A DNA stretch of 64,000 bases, taken from NCBI GenBank assembly GCA_029216955.1, contig JANAVB010029819.1, positions 39,272,485 to 39,336,484 on the forward strand, written 5' to 3'. Shown piece by piece: positions 33,059 to 44,399 of this stretch (positions are counted from its first letter, which is position 1; each line of letters starts with the position of its first letter). The position numbers were made by a program, and so were the translations under genes. This DNA is from Iris pallida (taxonomy: Eukaryota; Streptophyta; Magnoliopsida; Asparagales; Iridaceae). The notes below the pieces were generated by a model. The model was not told the origin of the DNA. It searched no databases and saw nothing but the letters and a program-made list of their open reading frames with translations.

Positions 33059-34510
33059 ATGCCGCTTACTCGTTCTCAGGCATTAGGGCCTAGTACAGTT
33101 CCAGAGAGGTCAGATCCGGGAGGTCTTCCACCTCCGCTAGGGAGTAGCAGTCGAGGGAGCTTCCACATCAGTTCCTGTCCTTCAGGCATAAGTAGCAGCG
33201 ACTGTTCCAGGAGGGCTTCCACCTCCAGCTGTGGGACTGTCCGTAGTTATTCCTGAGACTCTTCTACCGCCACCTCCGCTACCGACGGATGCACAGCAGA
33301 TGGGCCCTTATACTGCAGATGATGCAGACCAAGAGGGCCCAGGCAGAGGCACAGCAACATCAGGCTGACGTATCCCACCGTCAGACAGAGGTTCTACGAC
33401 AGAGTATGGAGAACTCCCACCAGCTGGCGATGACAACAGTTGAGAGGTGAGGGTATCCCGGGTACAGATCGGGGTGCCCCAGTTCAGCAGCAGCAGAGTC
33501 AGAGGAGGCCTGGTACATGTCTGGATTTCAGAAAGATGAATCCAAAGGACTTCAAGGGGCCGAGGGTATCCTGTATGCTGACGAACTGGTTGGAGGACGT
33601 CCAGAGGAGCCTGGAGTTAGCAGAGGTTCCGAGGGAACTTTGGGTGACGTCTGCAGCCAGCCAGTTCTTTGACATCGCTTTGACATGGTTCCGGACAGAC
33701 CCTCAGGTGTCAGTGAAGGGTATATCATGGAAGAACTTCAGGCGGCTCTTCAAAGAGAAGTTCTTCCCAGACGTGGCTCTCACAGCGTTGGAGGGCCAGT
33801 TTGTGGGTCTAGTACAGGGGAACTCGTCGGTGGACGAGTATGCAGCAGAGTTTCTTCCGTCTTAGCAGGTTCGCTCCCGATCTGATCCAGGATAAGGGGC
33901 AGAAGGCTCGTAAGTTCCGTAGGGGACTTATTCATGCAGTGCGCACCCGCACCTCAGGTCGTCGTGACGCGACGTTCGATCAGATATTGATGAACGTGCA
34001 GATTGCAGAGGAGGACTTCGGGCTCAAGCCGAAGAGGGGCAGTGATGCCTTAGGGGTTAGTTCTAGTGCAGGGCCAGCCAAGCGCCCTCACATCCAGCAG
34101 AGGCCAGTTCAGCAGCCGTTTCAGGGCCAGGGACATGTACTTCACCAACAGGCACCCAGGCAACAACAGCCCTCTACATGTGACTTCTGTAAGAGGCAAG
34201 GTCACTGATGGAGTGACTGCAGGAAGAGGCAGGGCCTGTGTTTACTTTGTGGTTCAGCAGAGCACCAGTGTAGGGATTGTCCCAGGAATAAGGCACCAGT
34301 GACTCAGGCAGTAGTAGGAGCTAGAGCTCCGACAGGACAGCAGACGGGACCACCGTTGTAGACTCAGCAACAGAGGTTTGCCCAGCATCAGCAACAGGCC
34401 AAGGGAGGCCAGCAGGGGCGAGCTTTCGCCATGACAGTCGAGGATGCACAGGCAGAAGGAGAGCTGATTGCAGGTTCCAATCTTTTCGATTCTATTTTCG
34501 CGTTTGCCCC
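33059..34510 (+). pseudogene. Gypsy-B gag, decayed, followed by loss of pol
   Basis: Start MPLTRSQALG at 33059, then broken frames, then the capsid-like region (FRKMNPKDFKG, TNWLEDVQRSLE, LFKEKFFPD, about 33520-33860). A one-base insertion near 33855 shifts the frame into FRLSRFAPDL. Two zinc knuckles follow at about 34175-34285; the first is split by TGA at 34206 where TGG (Trp) is expected. The frame continues to an Asp-Ser-Ile stretch where a protease would begin, and stops near 34515. After that comes non-coding sequence up to the polypurine tract. Gag would be the only product of this element family. Confidence 0.85.
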
Positions 34511-34963
34511 CTTATAACTGTCTTGAAATTCGATTCTATCCGTACCTGATAGTTGATAAATTTTGTTCAGATGTTCATTATGATTTATTTTCTTCTAAGA
34601 TAAGTCGTATGGGCTAGGTCGCCTCGATTATGGGATCTAGAGTCTTCTATAGTCATGATAGCTAGCATAGTGAGGACATATAGTCAGATTTTGGACGTAT
34701 TTCTCGGGTGTGGGAATTTAAGGTTTTCGCGGCCAAGCATGCGACAATGCAAAAATTTTAAATACCATGATTCTAGAGGTATGTACCATAGTCAAGGACT
34801 CTGTGAATATCGTAGCCTTGCTCACTAGCATGACGAAGATTCTGAGTATCATGATTTGGACAGACGCATATGATTATCGGACTGTATGTTGAGACTGTGA
34901 TTATTGGAGGTGTTTGACCTAGAAGGAGTACAACCATCTTAACTTCGAGGACGAAATTCTTCT

Positions 34964-34977
34964 AAGGAGGGTAGACT
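34964..34977 (+). other. Gypsy-B polypurine tract
   Basis: AAGGAGGGTAGACT immediately before TGTAGCACCC, preceded by CTTCGAGGACGAAATTC as in Gypsy-1. Confidence 0.85.
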
Positions 34978-37024
34978 TGTAGCACCCAGTTTCTAAAATA
35001 AGGGTAATTAGAAATTTTATAATTATAATCCTTTAATAATGATATTTAAACCATGTTATGATTTTTGGTAATTTTTAGTTAATTTAAAACTATTTAAAAT
35101 CATGACTTGTGATTTTGATGATTGACTAGTGTAACCCTAGAGTTTGTTGAGCCCAGAGACTAACCATGACCAAGGGAGCCTAGCTATGTGATTAGGATGA
35201 CTAATTACTAGTTTTTAGCCTAAGGATATTTTGGTCATTTTGACAATTTTGTGAAATTGTAAATTGTGTAAATTAAATATTGCGCTAATCTATTAGTTAA
35301 GACTTGACCTAGAAGTTTAGCCTAACCTAGATGATAGTCATGACCATAGAGACTAAGTTAGATGGTTTCAACTAAGTAATCAAATTTGGTTAATATCTAG
35401 ATATTTGTTAGTAGGATATTTTAGGCTAAAGGTTAAGAAGGGTTACTTTAATTGTGAGCCTTTAGATTGGCTAGAAATTGTTGGAGAAGCCTTGACCACT
35501 CATCCTAAACCCTAACCCTAACCTAATGGCAGCCATCAAACATTTCCCCCTCTATAAATACAACACATTAACCATTTAGCATTTTTTTAATCATTGAATT
35601 GCCTCTTTTAGTGTTCTTCCTCAACTCTCCCCAAATATCCAAATCAACTCCAAATTGAGCCTAGTCTTTTGCATTGGACTCCCCTACAGTAGAGGACATA
35701 TATGTATATCCTTGACTTGATATCATAGCCTATAGTCTAGAATTGACTAAAAGTTGACCAAGAGTTGACTTTGACCTAGTTGACTTAGAATCATGTAGCT
35801 TGTACTACAGATTTTCATTATTACATATTGAACACATCTTAACCTGTTCTACTCTAAATAGGACTTTGTCACACCAGTTCGGACATCCATTCATATCAGT
35901 CATACAGGGTGACAGGCGAGTACATTCTCTGACCGTTTCATACTTGTCTGGATTTACAATCTTACTCTAGATTACTGTACTTGATACTGGCACGATTGTT
36001 ATCACGGATTGGTACTATATGGATCTTCTCTTGCGATGCTATCTCTATTGTGTTCAACAGATACATATTGTTACGTGCATTTCACGAACATATTGTATTT
36101 ATTGTACACCCCTATTCATGTATACTCATTGTGCATATTGTACTCTCATTATCAATTGAGCTTCATGGAGACTATTATACAAGGTAGCGTAACTGGATTG
36201 GATCCTTGTGTATTGATTGGGGAGGGTGAGTAGGAATGGTTATGTAATCAAATTCCATGGTACGACTATTGTGCGCTTCCATTGTACACTCACGTTATGA
36301 TGGATATTTGACCTATTGTTATTTTGTAACCTAAACCGTTTACATAACCATATTGTGCTCTAAATTACTAGTATTGCAGTTTTACTTATCCTATATATAT
36401 ATATTTCAGTTATAAATTCTCTCTCGTTTTCATATACATCTTCTTACAGTTCATGTATCTTACTCTTTTGCATGCTTATATTTCCTAACATGTTATGAAC
36501 TGCGTGAGATGTATTGTGCTCGCTCCTGTCCTGACTGGACATGTTGAAAATATTACAGATGATGATGATGACTGCCCTACCTTCAATGGGGCACAAGAGG
36601 GTGACCTTCAGGAGCCCGAGGAGCATCTAGCTCAGTAGAGGGTGCCTAGTCTAGTCTAGTCTAATCTAGTATTTACAGCTTTCAGTTTGTATCGGATTGT
36701 TCCGATTGTTAGTTGTGACTTAGTTATATTTCAGAACTTGTATTTATTTGTGTTGGACATCTACTTTTTGTGGTGTGATAACTCTATTTATATTTCAGTT
36801 TCTTCCTTTTATCTGATTCCATATCGTGCTCTATCTTTTCTAGACTTGTGATTGAGATATAGAGTTGAGATGTTATATTATACCTCCGTAAGGAGATGAT
36901 ATGTTTATATAATATTGATGTTAGATGTTATAGACGAACTATACAGCGTTCTACCGCCGACACTACGGCGTAGGCTGGACGTACCCACGTTCTCGTGCCC
37001 TTCCTCAGGGTGCGGGTCGTGACA
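34978..37024 (+). repeat. Gypsy-B 3' LTR
   Basis: TGTAGCACCC to GTCGTGACA, followed by GCACA. Compared with the 5' copy it has an extra CCCTAA-like unit near 35515 and scattered small changes. TATAAATA lies at 35553-35560. Confidence 0.93.
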
Positions 37025-37608
37025 GCACATGGAAGGGGCTTTTGGTTGAATGTATACGAATTTTTATATGTATAATTGGCATTTTTCTCCACCTGCAAAG
37101 CGCAAGTTGAATTGAAGATGCTGAATTGTATTTACTGTTGCAAAGTGCAAGTTGACTGAGGTTTCACAAACAAAAAGCATACAGTCCATTTTTTAATTTA
37201 TGTGATCAAAACCGACCAAGTCGAACCGATCCGAATCGAACCAAGTCGGTCGGTTTCAAAACCGAATCAACCATTTGGTTGGTTCGGTTCGGTTTTGTTT
37301 ATTTTCAAACAGATTAACTTCGGTTCGACTTCGGTTGGGACCAAATAGGTCGACCACCGACCGATGCACACCCCTACATGCATGCATGAGAAATTAATTA
37401 AGAATAGTACAATTGCATAATAATTATAACAGAATAAATTAATAATTTCTGATTAGAATGTTACATAGTAGGGGTGAGCATTATTCGTTTATGGACCGAA
37501 AATCGAACCGAATAAAAATTTTAGTTTGGTTTAAAAAGAATTCGGTTTCATTTTTGATTTCGGGTTTCGATTTTAATCCAAAACAAAAAATCGAATAAGA
37601 AAATGTAG

Positions 37609-37612
<4 letters not shown>

Positions 37613-37660
<48 letters not shown>
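37613..37660. repeat. (TA)n microsatellite
   Basis: About 24 TA units inside the second hAT element. Confidence 0.97.
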
Positions 37661-37663
<3 letters not shown>

Positions 37664-37668
<5 letters not shown>

Positions 37669-37868
37669 TACATTCATGTAAAATTTGCATCGATACATCT
37701 CAAATCTGAATCATTGGATGTTGATCCAATGGTTCAGATTAAAGTCGAAGTCAAAGTAACAGGTAAAGTCAAAGTCAAAGTCAAAGTAAACACCTTTCAC
37801 AATTTCCAATGCATTTTTAATGCAATTGTTTGGGATGTATTGATACATCCCATGTATTGTAGAAGGAC
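37664..37868. repeat. Small inverted-repeat segment between two (TA)n tracts
   Basis: Contains a hairpin at 37705-37741 (AATCTGAATCATTGGAT pairing with ATCCAATGGTTCAGATT), an AAAGTC hexamer run at 37740-37790, and the palindrome-like GGGATGTATTGATACATCCC near 37832. Possibly a degenerate MITE lying in (TA)n; ends not defined. Confidence 0.45.

Positions 37869-37870
<2 letters not shown>

Positions 37871-37962
<92 letters not shown>
37871..37962. repeat. (TA)n microsatellite
   Basis: About 46 uninterrupted TA units directly before the inverted-repeat element. Confidence 0.97.
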
Positions 37963-37966
<4 letters not shown>

Positions 37967-38767
37967 GGGATATGAGCCATAGACTCATATTCTTATATGA
38001 GTCATCCCAAGTGACTTCCACTTGGACCAATAAAAATATAGCGACTTGGAAGAGAAATTTAAATAGATAGAAATAAAAGATCAAATAAAAAATTTGATAA
38101 ATAATAACTTATCCTATTTTTGCCTGAACAACTTGCCAAATATGTTTGTCTACGAACTTAAATAGATAAAAATATGTTTCCATAGGAATTTAAATACACA
38201 GAAATAGGTTTACCTAGCCAAAGATGCTTGCCTCGGAATTTAAAATTAACATTAAAATTAATATTAATATTAATATTAATATTAACATCAAAATTAACAT
38301 TAAAATTAATATTAATATTAATATTAACATTAAAGGTTAAATGTTAAAATTAAAATTAAACTTAACATTAATATTAACATTAACATTTAAATTAAAATTA
38401 AAATTAATTAATAGTAATAAATATTGATATTAATATTAATATTAATATTAATATTTAATATTCACATTCACATTATATTAACATTAATATTAATATAATT
38501 AACATTCACATTCACATTATTAACATTTAATTTAAAATTAATATTAATATTATTCATTAAATCTTTTATGGAATTTTTTATTTCTAGGCAAACATATTTT
38601 GCAAGTTGTTCCTAGACAAAGATATAATAAGTTATTATTTGTCAAAACTTTATGAGATGTTTTATTTCTATCTATTTAATTTTTTTCTTCCAAGTCACTA
38701 TATTTTTACTGGTCCAAGTGGGATGGCTCATATAAGTGTATGAGCCTATGACTCACATCCCGTTTTT
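37963..38767. mobile_element. 0.8-kb foldback element with long inverted repeats
   Basis: Left arm AAACGGGATATGAG...GACTTGGAAG (37963-38053) matches the reverse complement of 38690-38767. A second inverted match, with AACAACTTGCCAAATATGTTTG near 38130 and its complement near 38590, extends the arms to about 190 bp. The centre (38244-38560) is an ATTAAY hexamer array. It is flanked by (TA)n on the left and (CA)n on the right, so the target duplication cannot be read. No coding region. A MITE or foldback element is the best description; superfamily unknown. Confidence 0.7.
38244..38560. repeat. ATTAAY hexamer array inside the foldback element
   Basis: Long runs of ATTAAT, ATTAAC and CATTCA in both orientations. 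Composition matches 30019-30117. Confidence 0.85.

Positions 38768-38769
<2 letters not shown>

Positions 38770-38850
<81 letters not shown>
38770..38850. repeat. (CA)n-(TA)n compound microsatellite
   Basis: About 16 CA units followed by about 24 TA units. Confidence 0.97.
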
Positions 38851-38855
<5 letters not shown>

Positions 38856-39090
38856 AACACAAATAAACAGAATAATCGAATAAACCGAAAATTGAACCAA
38901 TTTAATTCGGTTCGGTTTGATTCGCTTATGGGCCAATTCGGTTCGGTTTCGATTTTGCTTGTTCGATTTTTGGTCAAATTCGATTTTCGATTATTCGATT
39001 TTGTTTGAATGGAATTAAGTGAATGTTGATCCCTAGTACATAGTCCCTTTCTTTTTCTTTCCATTTACCAAATAAACTGTATTCCTCACG

Positions 39091-39496
39091 TGCTTTTGCG
39101 CGCACCTGTGCACGCAGCCAGCCACGAAATCTGGTTCGCGGAATGGAAGGGAAAGAAAATCAATTCCTTGTCATTTCCTTTCCTTTGAAATTTTTTATTT
39201 TTCATTGATTTCCATTTCCGATGTTTGGAAATGCCAAGAAATTTGGAAGGGAAAGTGATTACTTCAATGTGGAAAAGTGATTTTTTTGCTTGGATGGATG
39301 GAATCATTTTCTCCCATAATTTTTTTTCTATTAGGAATCAGTTTCCTTTCCTCCTCAATTTCTTTGCACCCAAACATAGAAAAGTAATTACTTTTCTTTT
39401 TCAATCTGAAGATTCTACAAACCAAACAAGGCCTAGGGGGAAGGGAAGGGAATGGGTGGAACCATCTTGTGCGTGCACAACTGCGCGCAAAAGCTC
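39091..39496. mobile_element. Candidate MITE with inverted GCTTTTGCGCGCA ends
   Basis: GCTTTTGCGCGCACCTGTGCACGCA near 39091 faces its near-complement near 39470-39495 (reverse complement GCTTTTGCGCGCAGTTGTGCACGCA). The interior has GGAAGGGAAAG/CTTTCC inverted similarity and no gene. No clear target duplication. Confidence 0.45.
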
Positions 39497-39923
39497 GTTT
39501 TTTGTTACCAAATACTTTTTCTTTCCGCTGAAGACGACCGGCAACTAATAAAATGTAGATTGATTGAGTCTTTGTAAGAAAGAAATTGCATTTATCTTTG
39601 AAGCTACAATGTTCACAATATGCTTAGCCACCAAACCCAACCCAGTTGCATGCATGTAAGTGATCCTTGAATCTTGAAGAAAGGTGAGCACAAATAAGAC
39701 TCCATCGCAATGAAAGTTGAGCACAAATTTCTTTCAAACTTCCACACAGTTTAGAGGAAATTTTCAGGAATGTATTTAGTAATGACTTGGACTGGACTGA
39801 ACTGGACTGGACGACTAGAAATATATACTCCAAGTGTGGTGGAGTGGGAAAGCATGGCTTTGACCGGAGGAATAAATTATATTACATAAGTCAATAATAT
39901 GTGACTCTACCTGTGAAAGCAAA

Positions 39924-39966
<43 letters not shown>

Positions 39967-40267
39967 AAATTGCTCAGCTAGCTTCCCCTCTCTCTATATA
40001 ATAAACAACGTCAACTAATACAATTGACTTTAGCACATAATTGTGTTATCATGCGAGCGAGCCAATTAAGTGACAATTAAGAGCTTAATTAATTTGGTAT
40101 GTAAGTAGTTGCAGTGCAATTGTTGGGATATTTGCTTACAGCTCCATCCAACTGCCCACGCGGACGGACGTATTTATAATAAATTAATTATATTCCATGC
40201 CGAGTCAAGCTATCCAAGCGTATTCACTTGCATTCATTTATGTTTCAAAGGCATACTTGGTTGATTA
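39497..40267. other. Non-coding sequence with one microsatellite
   Basis: No gene, LTR end or inverted repeat recognised. (TA)n at 39927-39963. Confidence 0.5.
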
Positions 40268-41004
40268 TGTTAGAATCGTAGATTACAATAAATAAACGTA
40301 CGATGTATACATGAAAAAACTAAAAATTACAACTATGACATTAATGCTTGCAAAAGACAGAAACGAATATTACAAACTAACTTGAATAAGACAATAAAAT
40401 TCGTAGCTAAATTGCTATTACAAGAAGACATAATGGAAACTTTGAATAGATAATTTGTTCATATAATCAAAACCACCGTTGCTCAAAACAAGATTCGACC
40501 AATATTCTATCAAACTACTCCCAAGAACAAGCAAGTTCAGAATCACGAACTTCTGGAACGCTCATACGCTACTCTTGAACAAACTCCTCGAATAGTACTT
40601 GGACTCTTGGGATTAATAACATTTTGCTGCATCTCACGCTGCTATGGCGTCTCTCTCACATCATATACACTTTTTCTCATTCTCTTGGTCTCTTCTCTAA
40701 GACCATAAGGCAGATATAGGAGAGATCCACCTTAGCAGCCCATTATTCCATAATAGACATTAAATTCAGAGTTAACTACCCACTAATTAGTGGCGGTTAC
40801 AACAATAACCTCCCCGACAAATGGACGGTTACTTGCCTGGAGCAACCGAAAAGACGCTCTGCGCAAAAGCAAGCCATGCACACAGCCATGCACGCAACCA
40901 CGTGCTCAGGCTCGCGCGTAGGCTCGCACACAGGAACGCGTGCATGCTCGTGCGAAGGCAAGCGTGCAGACCCCCGCTCAACAGCCCCGCATGGTCGACA
41001 CCTC
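40268..41004 (-). repeat. Older copia-like LTR fragment, minus orientation
   Basis: The plus-strand start TGTTAGAATCGTAG is, on the minus strand, an LTR end ...CTAACA. A minus-strand order of GC-rich U3 (40860-41000), a TATA-like region and a long U5 is plausible. It is cut at 41004/41005 by Copia-2, whose ACCTC flank (41000-41004) may be its target duplication. The rest would lie beyond the right edge. Supported only by ends and layout. Confidence 0.4.
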
Positions 41005-41747
41005 TGTTAGATTTTTTTCTTCAAAAAATTTCGGATTAAAATCTGCAACAAAATGAAATAAATTAGAAGTTACCGGCCTCCGGGGAAGTCGCGCACGAAA
41101 CACTGCCCTAAGAGATAGTCCGGGTCTATGTGCAGACAGTATCCGAACGCTTTTAGTGGTAAAATCTTCGCTCCACCGGAATCTCGTTGCCGCACACGAC
41201 GTCGAGAGAATGACCCCCGACTTAGCTCTGTCCAAAGCAACAAGAGAACAACAACAACAATTCGAAGAAGACGAGATTTTTAGAGAGTTTTTGCAGGAAT
41301 AATAGTTTATGTGTTTTGAGAAGGAGGAGAGGGGCTCAATATATAGCAATTGGGTTTATGACCAATGGACAGAAAATTAAAAGTCATTTAATTTGACGTT
41401 AACAATTAAATGATTTGTAACGGTAAAAAAAATCTGAAGGAGCAAAAGGATTTTTGGATCTCAGCCCGAACCCGAAGAGGAAATCGAATCAGCATTCGGC
41501 GCCTGCAGATGTGGGCACGTACCCGCACCCGTTACGCGCGCCGAACCGAATCGAGCCGGGCCGGACGGCGGCGGCGGTGCGCGCGTGTGGCCCATGAGGC
41601 TCCCACTCAATGGTTCAATGAAGCAAGATGGGGAAAGGGAATATATGAATAGTGAAGGACACTAAATTATCCGATGTGGGACTAAGATGTACATAGGAGT
41701 TGAGCTTTTGCACAGCTCATTGTGTGTGGGAACACAATCAGCTAACA
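41005..41747 (-). repeat. Copia-2 3' LTR
   Basis: 743 bp with inverted ends TGTTAG and CTAACA. On the minus strand it contains AGTCCCACATCGG near its start, a TATA-like CTATATAT at 41339-41346 and a U5 ending in TTGTTGCAGATTTTAATC...TCTAACA. It borders the polypurine tract at 41748. Confidence 0.85.
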
Positions 41748-41762
41748 ATCCCCCCCCCCAAA
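41748..41762 (-). other. Copia-2 polypurine tract
   Basis: Ten consecutive C on the plus strand (41750-41759), so TTGGGGGGGGGGAT on the minus strand directly before the LTR. Confidence 0.85.
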
Positions 41763-42365
41763 GGTCAACTTCCGAGGTGATAGAAGGAAAGAAAGAAAGA
41801 CAAGAATAAGAGAATTTCTAGGCAATTGTATACTATGCATAAATGAGATGGACTACAGCTTGAATCTCACGTAGTGACTTTGTTTGAAGAAGAGCTTGAT
41901 GGACTACGCCTTGAATCAGTCTTTTTGAACCAGACTCGGAAAATAACACACATAGTACGCTAGAGGTACTTGGGTCTATCGGGTGGCACATTTGGTTGGC
42001 CATGTGCACTTTTACACATTCATGAGAGTTGTCTAGGATCGTCCTGTCCTATAGTCGAGGTCCTCACGACCTCTCATATAGGTAAGTCCTTAAGGGTTGA
42101 TGATAGGAATCAACCATGCATATCATGCTTGGACTTATTAAGAGTTTAAACTCATCCTATCCATATCACATAAGGAACACTGTCAACATAGGGATGGGGT
42201 ATTAATGTACACATGTATAGCCTCCTGGGCTTTTATTTTAAAGAGAATTTAATCTCAGGTCAGTGTTCCATAATAGTCACCTAGTCTAGCTTGTTCCTAC
42301 CCATTGAACCGACTTCTTGGGATCTCCAGTCAGACTCGGTTGGATTGCCACTGCTGGTAACTATA
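41763..42365 (-). other. Copia-2 3' untranslated stretch
   Basis: About 600 bp between the RNase H stop and the polypurine tract, without coding motifs. Such an extended 3' segment occurs in some copia lineages. Confidence 0.6.
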
Positions 42366-44399
42366 CTATGGGCTTAACCCTATCACCCTCGATGATTCTA
42401 GGATCAATGTCCTAGACAGACCCTTCGTCAAGTGGTCTGCAAGGTTCTTTTCTGACTTTATATAGTCAAGAACCACATATTTGTCCAATAGGCTCTTTAT
42501 TGACTTGAAGCGCAGCTGCAGGTGACTGTTCATCTTAGCATTCATAGAATCATACTTTAGTAGTTCTATAACAGATTTATTATCACAGTTTATAGAAATT
42601 GCAAGAACAGGATGAACAGAAATAGGTATATATATAATAAGATTTCTAAACCATTCGGCTTCTATACAGGTAGTGTCCAAAGCTATCATTTCAGAGTCCA
42701 TTGTACTTCTGGCTATGATAGTTTGTTTACATAATCCCCAGGAGATCGCAGCTCCTGCCAGAATAAAAACATATCCAGTTGTGGATTTCACATCATGTGA
42801 ATCAGTTACCCAATTTGCATCTGAGTAACCTTCTATGATATCAGGATGTCTAGAATAATGAAGTTTATAATCTAGAGTTCCCTTAAGATATCTAAATACT
42901 CTGTCCAATGTAGTCCAATGTGACTGATTTGGGTTACTAGTATATCTACTTAGTCTCCTAATAGCAAAAGTAATGTCGGGACTTGTCCTATTTGTTATGT
43001 ACATAAGGGACCCAATCATTTGTGAATATCTATGTTGTTCTATAGGTGATCCTTCATTCTTCTTGAAAACAACATTACTATCATAAGGAGTTAGGGCAGG
43101 TTTTTTGTCAAAGTACTCAAACTTCCTTAGCATTTTCTCAATTGAATGTGCTAAAGATAGAGTATAACCCTCTTTGCATTTGGACACTTGCATTCCTAGG
43201 ATCAGGTTTGCTTCACTTAGGTCTTTCATGTCAAACTGGTGGATAAATAATTCTTAGTGTTATTTATCAATTCCAGTGAAGATCCTAAAATAAGTATATC
43301 ATCAACATACAAGGATAAGATGACACAACTTTTATTTGTATATTTAGAATACAAACATGTCATATTCATTTGGCACAAAATCAAATTCTATAATGACTTT
43401 GTCAAATTTGTTATGCCATTTCTTGGGAGCTTGCTTTAGGCCATAAAGAGATTTTACTAATCTACAAATCTTGTTTTCTTGGCCTTTAGCAATAAAACCT
43501 TCGGGTTGCTCCATATATATTTCTTCCTCTAAATCTCCATTTAAAAATGTTGTCTTTACATCCATTTGATGGATCAGCAAGTCATGAATGGAAGCTAAGG
43601 TTAGGAGGGTTCTAATAGAAGAAATCCTAGCAACAGAAGAAAAGGTATCAAAGTAATCTAATCCCTTTTTCTGGGTAAAACCTTTGGCTACTAATATAGC
43701 CTTATATTTTTCTATGGTACCATCGGCTCTAAGTTTTTTTTAAAGATCCACTTACAACCTATGGGTTTGCTACCTAAAGGAAGGTTTGCTAAAAACTAAG
43801 TATTGTTCTCCATAATGGAGTTATACTCATTGTTAATAGTTTCTTTCCAGAAAGGGACATCAGGAGAGGATATGGCTTCGTCATAAGTTGAGGGATCACC
43901 CTCTATAAAAAATGTGAAGAATCATTCTCCTAAATTCTTTTCAATCCTTTCTCTTTTACACCTTCTAGGTTCTATGACTTGTTCAGGTTGAGAACAGGGT
44001 ACTGGATCATGAGAACTAGTAGATGGAGTAAGAGAAGGGTTAGAGGAAGATGAAGGGGTTCTATCCTTGAAGGGAAAAATGTTCTCAAAGTAAACTACAT
44101 CTCTAGCTTCAATAATTGTGTTATTAGAGATTTTCTTTACTTCAGAATGGGTTACAAAAATCTATTGGCATTGCTATCTAGGGCATATCCTATGAACACA
44201 GCATCTACAGTCTTAGGTCCCATCTTCCTCTTTTTGGTTCAGGAATTCCTACCTTAACTAGACATCTCCAAACTTTAAGATAGTTAATCCTAGTAGTCCG
44301 ACCTTTCTATAACTCATATGGAGTTTTATCATTAGTCTTACTAGGTATCCTATTAAGGATATAAGAGGCTGACAAAAGGGCTTCTCCCCAAAGATTATC
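42366..44399 (-). pseudogene. Copia-2 pol, 3' part: integrase end, RT and RNase H
   Basis: Read on the minus strand. From 44399 down, the integrase end (LWGEALLSASYILNRIP) is followed by a decayed stretch. RT motifs are MDVKTTFLNGDLEEEIYMEQPEGF (43500-43580) and SLYGLKQAP. The catalytic LYVDDIL lies near 43290-43310, in a frame shifted by one base relative to both sides. Then LGMQVS, IGSLMYITNRTSPDI and RNase H with GYSDANW, STTGY and ADHLTKGLSR, ending at 42366. RT copies the element RNA and RNase H removes it; neither can be made here. Confidence 0.9.

Larger units (their letters stand above)
30776..37024 (+). mobile_element. Gypsy-B: gag-only Ty3/gypsy element
   Basis: 6249 bp with LTRs of 2034 and 2047 bp, ends TGTAGCACCC and TCGTGACA, and the duplication GCACA (30771-30775 and 37025-37029). 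The inner 2.2 kb contains a leader, a decayed gag with two zinc knuckles, then about 470 bp of non-coding sequence, the polypurine tract and the 3' LTR. Only the first few residues of a protease-like start are visible after the knuckles; RT, RNase H and integrase are absent. It therefore resembles the TR-GAG class (LTRs plus gag only), which depends on another element's Pol. Confidence 0.92.
30409..37376. mobile_element. hAT-type non-autonomous element, CATGCATG duplication, hosting Gypsy-B
   Basis: Termini TAGGGCTGTGCA and, reverse-complemented, TAGGGGTGTGCA, flanked by the 8-bp duplication CATGCATG at 30401-30408 and 37377-37384. TAGGG..TGCA ends and 8-bp duplications are characteristic of hAT elements. 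The subterminal regions (about 30430-30600 and 37205-37350) are rich in CGGTTCGGTT and AACCGAACCG words, as in transposase-binding subterminal repeats. Removing Gypsy-B and one GCACA leaves about 714 bp without coding capacity, so it would need a transposase supplied elsewhere. CATGCATG is palindromic and simple, but the match is exact on both sides. Confidence 0.85.
37469..39035. mobile_element. Second hAT-type element, imperfect 8-bp duplication
   Basis: Left end TAGGGGTGAGCATT; right end, reverse-complemented, TAGGGATCAACATT. Flanks are TTACATAG (37461-37468) and GTACATAG (39036-39043), 7 of 8 identical. Subterminal TTCGGTTT/AACCGAA words occur at both ends (37495-37560 and 38875-39000). 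The interior is filled by (TA)n tracts, a small hairpin, an 0.8-kb inverted-repeat element and (CA)n, so it is a composite of nested insertions. No transposase is encoded. Confidence 0.7.

Noticed and set aside
35509..35526. CCCTAAACCCTAACCCTAACC, telomere-like.
   Set aside because: Only about three degenerate units inside the Gypsy-B LTR; the sister LTR at 31304 has fewer units. Local slippage, not telomeric DNA.
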